From assembly GCA_036639635.1 (NCBI GenBank), contig JAVWIF010000031.1, positions 1-19,433 of the forward strand: a DNA stretch of 19,433 nucleotides. The letters run 5' to 3'. The notes under the pieces were generated by a model. It saw only the letters and a list, made by a program, of their open reading frames with translations. It was not told the origin of the DNA and searched no databases. Every line of letters begins with the position of its first letter. Positions within the stretch are counted from its first letter, which is position 1. Position numbers and translations under genes: made by a program. The DNA comes from JAVWIF01 sp036639635 (GTDB lineage Bacteria > Bacillota_I > Bacilli_A > Erysipelotrichales > Erysipelotrichaceae). Below are positions 7,649 through 13,106 of the stretch, piece by piece.

Positions 7649-7677
7649 TTGACTTAAAGATAGAAATTGCATATACT
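7649..7677 (+). promoter_or_regulatory. Promoter of the antitoxin RNA
   Basis: TTGACT (7649-7654) and TATACT (7672-7677) are separated by exactly 17 bases. The predicted start near 7684 gives a short RNA ending at the terminator at 7722-7753, with no ribosome binding site or useful reading frame. This is a strong constitutive-type promoter, as expected for an antisense RNA that must outnumber its toxin message. Confidence 0.75.
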
Positions 7678-7683
7678 AGTTAT

Positions 7684-7755
7684 GTAACATTATGAAAGTC
7701 TTCCACCATGAAAAAGCATCAAAAAAAAGCAACGCTGGTACGTTGCTTTTTTTAA
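7684..7755 (+). ncRNA. Antitoxin RNA of Fst/par-type toxin-antitoxin locus
   Basis: A short RNA of about 70 nt predicted from the promoter at 7649-7677 and the terminator at 7722-7753. Its 5' part carries a 22-nt sequence (7690-7711) that recurs with one mismatch at 7846-7867, across the toxin start codon on the same DNA strand. The RNA is therefore complementary to the toxin message at its translation initiation region, as well as at the shared terminator hairpin. This is the arrangement known for RNA II of the pAD1 par locus (direct repeats plus terminator loop pairing). It would block toxin translation in trans. Transcript ends are predicted. Confidence 0.72.
7722..7753. terminator. Bidirectional terminator shared by toxin and antitoxin
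   Basis: A stem with AGCAACG and CGTTGCT, extended by A/T runs to 13 bp (7722-7734 with 7741-7753), has a CTGGTA loop. The plus strand ends in seven T and the minus strand in eight T, so both convergent transcripts can stop here. The two RNAs therefore share complementary terminator hairpins and can pair through their loops. Confidence 0.85.
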
Positions 7756-7772
7756 TCTTGTGCTGATCGCTT

Positions 7773-7865
7773 TTATTTTTCATTTCGATCCAGCCACTTG
7801 TTGATGCAATGAACTAGCACACCAACTATGATCGAAAACATAATTTTATGAAATTCTTCCACCAT
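7773..7865 (-). CDS. Fst-like type I toxin peptide (30 aa)
   Basis: A 30-codon gene, too short for ordinary gene callers. The peptide starts MVEEFHKIMF, continues with the hydrophobic segment SIIVGVLVH (11-19) and ends CINKWLDRNEK (20-30). One membrane-spanning helix with a charged, polar tail after a KWLDR segment is the hallmark of the Fst/TxpA-like family of type I toxins, which insert in the membrane of the producing cell. The start has an unusually complete Shine-Dalgarno, AAGGAGGTGAT (minus strand, 7877-7867), five bases from ATG when measured from its AAGGAGG core. The 3' end runs into the shared terminator at 7722-7753. Convergent antisense RNA, direct repeats and a shine-site hairpin all fit the par/Fst design. 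The family assignment is from pattern, not from a database hit. Confidence 0.82.
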   Translation of the reverse strand: MVEEFHKIMFSIIVGVLVHCINKWLDRNEK

Positions 7866-7866
7866 G

Positions 7867-7892
7867 ATCACCTCCTTCATGTTAATTGGAGG
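7867..7892 (-). promoter_or_regulatory. Leader hairpin masking the toxin ribosome binding site
   Basis: In the toxin message, CCTCC (plus 7888-7892) lies 12 bases before GGAGG (plus 7871-7875), the core of the Shine-Dalgarno. The 5-bp GC-rich stem would bury the ribosome binding site. In the pAD1 par locus a comparable 5' stem-loop holds fst translation down. The promoter of the toxin is less clear: TATGCT (plus 7915-7920) may be the -10 box, but no good -35 box is seen. Confidence 0.55.
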
Positions 7893-7970
7893 ATGTAAGC
7901 GATAGATAAATAGTAGCATAAACAGCAGGCTAAATATATAGGATTTAAGCAAGTAATGAAATTGCCAGTT

Positions 7971-8321
7971 TAATGAATCAAAATCAGACTAGATTTGTAT
8001 TTTGTGCTTTTAAATGTATTGATTTTAAGCAAATGAGTAGAAAAATGCACTTGTTTCATACTTTTTTAGTAAATTTACTATTATAAATGATTCATTAGAC
8101 GCACAACTGATATTGTATTATCTCTAAAAGTAACTACACACGAATATCTTTATTTGAATTCTTTGGGAAAAAGGAAGTGTTTGTTGGTTGTCATAACAGA
8201 CAGTCGCTTCGAATTGAACAAATATCATCTAATGCTTATCAACTATCTTTTTACATGATTTTTATAATTTAGCTTTTCACTCTACGAGTTAAAAGGAATT
8301 AATTTATTTGTTGCTTGGTAG
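7971..8321. other. Non-coding AT-rich stretch
   Basis: About 350 bases between the toxin locus and the next promoter. No reading frame with a start and ribosome binding site was found on either strand. Apart from the nested hairpin at 8151-8224, nothing identifiable is present. GATTTAAGCAA (7942) and GATTTTAAGCAA (8031) are a weak direct repeat. Confidence 0.5.
8151..8224. repeat. Nested hairpin element, possible structured RNA
   Basis: Outer stem: TATTTGAATTC (8151-8161) pairs with GAATT (8211-8215) plus CAAATA (8219-8224), leaving a three-base bulge. Inner stems: GAAGTG (8174-8179) with CGCTTC (8205-8210), and TGTC (8189-8192) with GACA (8199-8202). The strand is undetermined and no T-tract follows. 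TGTTTGTTGG inside it (8178-8187) is repeated at 8419-8428 in the downstream leader. Confidence 0.4.
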
Positions 8322-8350
8322 TTGCAAAAACAATTATAAATTAGTATACT
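8322..8350 (+). promoter_or_regulatory. Promoter of the sensory operon
   Basis: TTGCAA (8322-8327) and TATACT (8345-8350) are spaced by 17 bases, with a predicted start near 8357. It is the best sigma-A promoter upstream of the binding-protein gene at 8687 and implies a leader of about 330 nt. Confidence 0.6.
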
Positions 8351-8356
8351 ATAAGA

Positions 8357-8686
8357 GCAATGATGGTATTGCTGAATAGATGAAGAACAGAGTGGTCTCT
8401 ATCCCATCTATGCAACATTGTTTGTTGGAAGCACTTCCTTAAGGACGATAAAAATGGGGATTGATTATTTGCTGGTAACGAGTAATTGATAACCAATTGA
8501 CCCTTTCAAAAAACTATAATAAGTAACAAATCTATTCTTTTTAATTAAAGAAGAGTTAACGCATCTTAGTTCTTTAGGATTTGACTCGTACAATCAATTA
8601 GCATTTATTTTATGACATTCATAAAATGTAAGAAAACAAGTCAATGATGAAAGAGGCTTGTTTTTTTATTTAAGAAAGAGGATTGT
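8357..8686 (+). ncRNA. Long structured 5' leader of the sensory operon
   Basis: Successive hairpins are visible: AGCAAT/ATTGCT at 8356-8373, at the predicted 5' end; ATAGATG (8376-8382) with CATCTAT (8405-8411) enclosing AGAG/CTCT (8389-8400); ATTTTATG/CATAAAAT at 8607-8627; and a terminator at 8633-8667 that ends 20 bases before the ATG. No open frame with a ribosome binding site was found in it. The layout is that of an attenuator or riboswitch, but it does not match any class whose core sequence I could recall (T-box, SAM, TPP, glmS, fluoride, c-di-GMP, ykkC). Confidence 0.45.
8633..8667 (+). terminator. Terminator or attenuator just before the binding-protein gene
   Basis: AAAACAAG (8633-8640) pairs with CTTGTTTT (8657-8664), with a 16-base loop and a run of seven T starting within the stem. 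An AGAGGA ribosome binding site and the ATG at 8687 follow within 20 bases. A terminator this close to the gene must be read through for expression from 8345, which points to regulated attenuation. Confidence 0.65.
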
Positions 8687-9664
8687 ATGGATAAAACAAA
8701 GAACATGGTAAAACTATTCATCATTTTAACAGCTATCTTTTTAATTACGTTTATGGGTATTTCGGTATTTAATAAACATAGTAAGACAGCATTTGTTTAT
8801 CGAAAAAAAGAACCAATTAAAATTGGAGCAACTTATATGACTTTAAACAATCCTTTCTTTAGAGTCATTGATGATGAAATAAGGAATGTGGTAGAAGCAA
8901 ACGGCGATGTTTTAATATCTTTAGATCCAGTACTTGACTTAGAACGCCAAAAAGAACAAATTCGTTATTTAATAAAACAAAAGGTAGCAGCTATTATTAT
9001 GAATCCTGTAAATACAGATGGATTAAAAGCTGAATTACAAATGGCTAAAGAAGCAGGTATCCCTATTATAACTGTAGATAGTGAAGTAAACGATAAGGAT
9101 TATATTACCTATAGTATTATGTCAGATAATTATAGTGCAGGAGTACAATGTGCAAATGATATGATGAAACAAAAAGAAAGTGCACGAATTGTACTATTAG
9201 AACATAGCGATGCTTATTCAGCTGTCCAAAGGATCCAAGGTTTTGTGGATGCCATTAAAGACAATCCTAATTATACAATTGTAAAACGTATTGAATGTAA
9301 AGGACAGCTAGAACAAGCTATGCCACTCATGCAGACATTTATTAAAGAAGGGATAGCGTTTGATGTTGTCATGTCATTAAATGATCCTAGTGCATTAGGT
9401 GCACTTGCAGCACTCCAAGCAAATCATCAAGTAAAAGATGTTCTTGTATATGGAGTCGATGGTATACCAGAAACAAAAGCACTTGTTAATGATCATATCA
9501 TGCAAGCAACAGTAGCACAATCGCCAATTACAATGGGGAAATTAGCCATTGAAAACACGTATAGAATCATAGAAGGAAAAAGTTTTAAAAAACAAGATAG
9601 AATTCATGTATCTTTAATCACTCACGATAATATTGCTGAGTACTCTTTAGAAGGGTGGCAATAG
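8687..9664 (+). CDS. Membrane-anchored ribose-type (RbsB-like) sugar-binding protein
   Basis: A periplasmic-binding-protein-fold protein of the RbsB/LacI-like type (325 residues) displayed outside the membrane. Residues 8-27 form one hydrophobic helix preceded by lysines and followed by NKHSK. There is no lipobox cysteine, so it is probably an uncleaved N-anchored protein. The mature part starts IKIGATYMTLNNPFF and includes segments usual for sugar binders: QVAAIIMNPVNTDGL-like hinge (KVAAIIMNPVNTDG), AGIPIITVDSEV, SDNYSAG, and YGVDGIPETKALV with the C-terminal ATVAQSPITMGKLAIE. No ABC ATPase or permease is nearby. The next gene, two bases away, is a histidine kinase without a large sensor domain. 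I infer that this protein is the ligand-recognising subunit of the kinase. Confidence 0.85.
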   Translation: MDKTKNMVKLFIILTAIFLITFMGISVFNKHSKTAFVYRKKEPIKIGATYMTLNNPFFRVIDDEIRNVVEANGDVLISLDPVLDLERQKEQIRYLIKQKVAAIIMNPVNTDGLKAELQMAKEAGIPIITVDSEVNDKDYITYSIMSDNYSAGVQCANDMMKQKESARIVLLEHSDAYSAVQRIQGFVDAIKDNPNYTIVKRIECKGQLEQAMPLMQTFIKEGIAFDVVMSLNDPSALGALAALQANHQVKDVLVYGVDGIPETKALVNDHIMQATVAQSPITMGKLAIENTYRIIEGKSFKKQDRIHVSLITHDNIAEYSLEGWQ

Positions 9665-9665
9665 T

Positions 9666-10976
9666 ATGGGGAATAAATCAATGAATGTAGATAAGATATA
9701 TACTACTTATTTACTCATGTGTGTGATTAACTTTTTGATTATTCTTTTCGTTAGTGCAGTGATGTATATAACCACGCAAAGAATTTGTGATATGCAAAGC
9801 GCACGTACTTTCCTAGCAAGTGTTCAAACATTACCTAAAAATTCAATGAGTATAATTACAACCGCATTACTAAGCTTTTTTGTTTTATTGTGTATGATGA
9901 ATATACGTTCAAAAATGAAGTTTAATAGTTATCGACTTGCTTTTTTCTTTTTAATTGAAGCTGGTTTATGTCTGCTTATTATGAATACGTTGTCATTTAG
10001 TACCAACGCAATTGTATTATTAGTTATTGCTGATTTGTTAACCTACTTAAACTCTAATCGTTATCGTTTTGCTTTTTTAGGATGTATGATTGTATTCTAT
10101 ATTGTAGCAAACTACGATTTTCTATCCGCAAAAGTTGCCATGGTATCTTTCTATGATTACATCTCTTGTTACGACTCTGTAACAAAGTCGATCCTGCTAA
10201 GTATTCAAAATGTATTATCTTCTTTAAATATAATTGCATTTATTATTTATATGATATTGTTAGTACAAGATAAAATAAATGAAAATAAGAAGTTCGTTGA
10301 GATGAATGATGAATTAAAGAATTTAAATTCACAGTTAAAAGAATATGCGAATATTCGTGAAAAGATGGGAGAAACAAGAGAACGTAATCGTTTAGCTAGA
10401 GAGATACATGATACATTAGGCCATACATTAACTGGCTTATCGGTTGGTTTAGATGCGAGTGTGCTCACTTGTGTCATAGATCCAGATACGACAAAGAAGC
10501 AATTGATGGTACTAAGAGATAGCGCTAAACGAGGATTAAATGATGTGCGTAGGTCAGTTGATAAACTACGACCAGATGCATTGGAACACTATAGTTTGAA
10601 AGAAGCGATAGATCAAATGATTGTTGAATTTAGTGAACTAACGGATATTGAAATTCACTTTGTTTGTCATTTACCAAATCTAAAATTTGATGCAGATGAA
10701 GAAGAAATTATTTATCGAATTATTCAAGAAAGTATGACAAATAGTGTTCGGCATGGACATGCTCATAAAATATATATTTCGATTGCTAAAGAGAAGAATA
10801 TGTTGATTTTAATCATTGAAGATGATGGCATTGGTTGTCAACATATCAAACCTGATTTTGGTTTACATCATATGAAAGAAAGAATAGAATTACTACAAGG
10901 GAATATTCGGTTTTATGGTTACGATGGATTTATTATCATTGCGGAAATACCGATACGAGAGGAAAGTAAATTATGA
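9666..10976 (+). CDS. Membrane histidine kinase, NarL/DesK-type (HisKA_3)
   Basis: A 436-residue sensor kinase. About six hydrophobic helices (roughly 15-36, 62-80, 90-108, 113-127, 134-150, 175-200) fill the N-terminal half. A coiled-coil linker (about 203-240) follows, then a HisKA_3 dimerisation domain with phospho-acceptor H248 in REIHDTLGHTLTG. The HATPase_c domain has its N-box in ESMTNSVRHG, G1 box in EDDGIG and a late GLHHMKERIE. There is no sizeable extracytoplasmic domain (the only external stretch is about 35-61), so ligand recognition is probably supplied by the anchored binding proteins encoded on either side. The stop codon overlaps the response regulator start (ATGA), so the two are translationally coupled. 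Confidence 0.92.
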   Translation: MGNKSMNVDKIYTTYLLMCVINFLIILFVSAVMYITTQRICDMQSARTFLASVQTLPKNSMSIITTALLSFFVLLCMMNIRSKMKFNSYRLAFFFLIEAGLCLLIMNTLSFSTNAIVLLVIADLLTYLNSNRYRFAFLGCMIVFYIVANYDFLSAKVAMVSFYDYISCYDSVTKSILLSIQNVLSSLNIIAFIIYMILLVQDKINENKKFVEMNDELKNLNSQLKEYANIREKMGETRERNRLAREIHDTLGHTLTGLSVGLDASVLTCVIDPDTTKKQLMVLRDSAKRGLNDVRRSVDKLRPDALEHYSLKEAIDQMIVEFSELTDIEIHFVCHLPNLKFDADEEEIIYRIIQESMTNSVRHGHAHKIYISIAKEKNMLILIIEDDGIGCQHIKPDFGLHHMKERIELLQGNIRFYGYDGFIIIAEIPIREESKL

Positions 10977-11641
10977 TAAAGATAATCATAGCGGATGATC
11001 AAGAACTAATTCGTGAAAGTTTAAAAATAATATTAAGCATGAATAAAGAATTTGATGTTATTGACACTGTGGAAAGTGGTAATGCTGTGATTGAAAGCAT
11101 ACGTAAACAAGAACCAGATATTATCCTAATGGATGTAAGAATGCCTAATATGGATGGTGTACAATGTACAAAGTTTGTGAAAGAAGTGTATCCTAATATC
11201 AAAGTCATTGTTTTAACAACCTTTGATGATGATGAATACATCTTTTCTAGTATTAAATATGGGGCAAGTGGATATTTGTTAAAAGGGGTATCACTAGAAG
11301 AGCTCACAAGTGCAATTAAGACAGTATTACAAGGGGGAGCTATCTTTAATCCAAATGTGGCTAGTAAAGTAACAAAGATATTTTCACAGATGGCCAACCA
11401 TGATGCTGTTAACGAAACAATTTATGAAGACGAGGATTTGCCTTCTTTAAGCAATACAGAATGGAAGATTATCCAACAAGTATCACAAGGCTTATCAAAC
11501 AAAGAAATAGCGGATAGTTTAAAGTTTAGTGAGGGGACGATACGAAATTATTTAAGTGTCATCTTAGAAAAGATAAAGCTACGTGATCGTACACAATTAG
11601 CAATCTGGTATATCCATCGTAATAAAGGTGACGATGTATGA
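10973..11641 (+). CDS. Response regulator, LuxR/NarL type
   Basis: A 222-residue regulator. Receiver domain residues 1-118 have the acidic pair D8/D9 (IIADDQ), phospho-acceptor D54 (IILMDVRMPNMDG), the switch threonine in VIVLTTFDDDEY and the lysine of GYLLKG. An acidic linker (DAVNETIYEDEDLPS) leads to a LuxR-type helix-turn-helix (LSNTEWKIIQQVSQGLSNKEIADSLKFSEGTIRNYLS), with NTEWKII in place of the common TPREREVL. It overlaps the kinase by four bases and the next gene by four bases. Targets are likely the flanking sugar genes (manA/PTS) or its own operon; candidate direct repeats are noted at 14049-14077. Confidence 0.93.
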   Translation: MIKIIIADDQELIRESLKIILSMNKEFDVIDTVESGNAVIESIRKQEPDIILMDVRMPNMDGVQCTKFVKEVYPNIKVIVLTTFDDDEYIFSSIKYGASGYLLKGVSLEELTSAIKTVLQGGAIFNPNVASKVTKIFSQMANHDAVNETIYEDEDLPSLSNTEWKIIQQVSQGLSNKEIADSLKFSEGTIRNYLSVILEKIKLRDRTQLAIWYIHRNKGDDV

Positions 11642-12942
11642 ATAAAAAAGTAGGAATAGGACTTGGCATTGCATTATGCATTGGCGTAATTGCTACATAT
11701 TTCACGTACCAACAAAACAAACAAGTGACACTAACATTTGCCTTATTTAGTGATAGTTATTGGGATGCTCCAAATGCAAATAGTTATAAGATTGTAGATG
11801 ATGTAATCGCACGTTTTGAAAAAGAACATAAAAATGTAAATGTAACCTATGTTAGTGGACTACAGAAAAGAGATTATTCTGAATGGTTGTCGCAACAAGC
11901 TTTACAAAAAAAACTACCCGATGTTTTTGTTGTAAACCCAAATGACTTATCCATATTTTCAGGTGTAGGGATGTTAGAAAATCTAGATTCTTTTATCGAA
12001 AAAGATAAAGCATTTAAAACTGAGGCATATTTTACACCTGCTTTACAAGCAGGTGTTATCAATAAGAAACAATACGCTTTACCTTATGAAAGTGTCCCAA
12101 CACTTATGTATGTAAATAAAACACTACTTGAAAAAGAAGGTATTCTCGTACCAAGCAATACATGGACATGGGAAGATTTTTATAATATAAGTAAACAAGT
12201 TACAAAAGATATAAATAAAGATGGTAATCTTGACCAATTTGGATTTTATGGGTATACATGGGAAAATGCAGTGGCATCCAATAAGGGGAGTATCTTCAAT
12301 GCTGAAAAAAACATGGCGACTTTGGATAATTCAAATGTGCAAGAAGCGATTGAATTTACTAGAAAACTAGAACGGTTAAATAAAGGTCAAACGCTTACAT
12401 CAAAATTGTTTGACAAAGGACAAGTTGCTTTCTGTCCTATGCGTTTTAGTGAATATCGAACATATAAACCGTATCCTTGGCGTGTTAAAAAATATGCTAA
12501 CTTTGAATGGGAATGTATACCAATGCCTGCAGGACCACAAGGAAATAATGTTTCACAACTGGATACTTTGTTAATGGGAATGAGCAAAAAATCCGCTCAT
12601 AAAGATTTAGCATGGGAATTCTTAAAGATGTTAACTTATGATAAAACAACGCAAAAAGATATCTTTGCTTATTCACAAGGGGTATCTGTACTAAAAGATA
12701 TTACTTCTTCAGATACTGTTATTAAATACTTAAAAGAAGATACGCCTGGAGAAGGTGCTTTTAAACTCGATTTCTTTAATGATACAATGGAACATGCAAT
12801 GAGTGTACATAAGTTTAATGATTATGATCAAGTGATGTCACTTGCGGATAGTGAGATTCGTCGTTTTCTAAATACAGATGAAGATGTAAAAGCTACAATG
12901 CATGCGTTACAAACAAAACTTGATATGATACTAAAAAAGTGA
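11638..12942 (+). CDS. Anchored extracellular solute-binding protein, family 1
   Basis: A 434-residue SBP_bac_1 protein for sugars or oligosaccharides. A single hydrophobic helix (residues 5-23) precedes the binding domain. The cysteine at residue 14 sits in IALC, which does not fit a lipobox, so an uncleaved anchor is more likely than a lipoprotein. Family features are FEKEHKNVNVTYVSG near the N-terminus, LPDVFVVNPNDL, the long middle segment with YALPYESVPTLMYVNKTLLEKEG, TWEDFYNIS, an EF-hand-like DINKDGNLDQFGF, and DLAWEFLKMLTYD. Start overlaps the response regulator stop (ATGA). No permease or ATPase is encoded in the window, so a second co-receptor for the kinase is the simplest reading. 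A component of a transporter encoded elsewhere is the alternative. Confidence 0.87.
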   Translation: MNKKVGIGLGIALCIGVIATYFTYQQNKQVTLTFALFSDSYWDAPNANSYKIVDDVIARFEKEHKNVNVTYVSGLQKRDYSEWLSQQALQKKLPDVFVVNPNDLSIFSGVGMLENLDSFIEKDKAFKTEAYFTPALQAGVINKKQYALPYESVPTLMYVNKTLLEKEGILVPSNTWTWEDFYNISKQVTKDINKDGNLDQFGFYGYTWENAVASNKGSIFNAEKNMATLDNSNVQEAIEFTRKLERLNKGQTLTSKLFDKGQVAFCPMRFSEYRTYKPYPWRVKKYANFEWECIPMPAGPQGNNVSQLDTLLMGMSKKSAHKDLAWEFLKMLTYDKTTQKDIFAYSQGVSVLKDITSSDTVIKYLKEDTPGEGAFKLDFFNDTMEHAMSVHKFNDYDQVMSLADSEIRRFLNTDEDVKATMHALQTKLDMILKK

Positions 12943-12967
12943 CGAATATAATTGACATTTGTCACTT
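12937..12967. terminator. Weak hairpin at the end of the sensory operon
   Basis: AAGTGAC (12937-12943, overlapping the stop codon) pairs with GTCACTT (12961-12967); a tighter TGAC-ATTT-GTCA hairpin lies within it. There is no good T-tract, so termination would be weak. A TTGACA (12952-12957) with TATAAT (12973-12978) 15 bases on could be a distal manA promoter. Confidence 0.35.
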
Positions 12968-13037
12968 CAATTTATAATTGAAATGATGTATTCTAATTAT
13001 GGTAATACGAGCGTATCGATGTGCCCATAGCATGCTT

Positions 13038-13061
13038 AACATAATGTTATAACATTATGTT
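13038..13061. promoter_or_regulatory. Perfect 24-bp palindromic operator upstream of manA
   Basis: The half-site AACATAATGTTA is followed directly by its exact reverse complement, a 24-bp perfect palindrome that ends at the -35 box of manA. Its core ATGTTATAACAT recurs at the promoter of the cupin isomerase at 18777-18788. This is a strong candidate binding site for a dimeric regulator, for example of the GntR type, encoded outside the window. Confidence 0.75.
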
Positions 13062-13088
13062 GAAATATCAAATATTTTATTCTATAAT
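13060..13088 (+). promoter_or_regulatory. manA promoter
   Basis: TTGAAA (13060-13065) and TATAAT (13083-13088) are separated by 17 bases. The palindrome at 13038-13061 overlaps the first bases of the -35 box, so bound regulator would interfere with (or contact) RNA polymerase. Confidence 0.7.
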
Positions 13089-13106
13089 GAGCATAGAGGT
13101 GATGAC

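Larger units (their letters stand above)
7690..7867 (+). repeat. Direct-repeat pair of the par-like locus
   Basis: Two 22-base copies lie at 7690-7711 and 7846-7867, identical at 21 of 22 positions (G at 7698 versus T at 7854). Both contain TCTTCCACCATGA. The first is in the antitoxin RNA; the second covers the complement of the toxin start codon, its first codons and a few bases of leader. They correspond in position and role to the DRa/DRb repeats of Fst systems. Confidence 0.8.
7618..7970. repeat. 12-bp inverted repeats flanking the toxin-antitoxin locus
   Basis: AACTGGCAATTT at 7618-7629 recurs as its exact reverse complement AAATTGCCAGTT at 7959-7970. The pair brackets the whole antitoxin promoter, antitoxin RNA and toxin gene (353 bases end to end). 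No clear target-site duplication is visible outside the repeats. A perfect 16-bp palindrome (TTTTAGAA and its complement, 7628-7643) abuts the left copy. The repeats could be ends of a small cassette or could be fortuitous. Confidence 0.5.

Noticed and set aside
8497..8520. TTGACC and TATAAT as a second promoter in the sensory-operon leader
   Set aside because: The spacer is only 12 bases, too short for a sigma-A promoter.
11638..11720. Lipobox at the cysteine of IALC in the family-1 binding protein
   Set aside because: The residue before the cysteine is leucine rather than Gly, Ala or Ser, and the cysteine is in the middle of the hydrophobic helix, so lipidation is unlikely.
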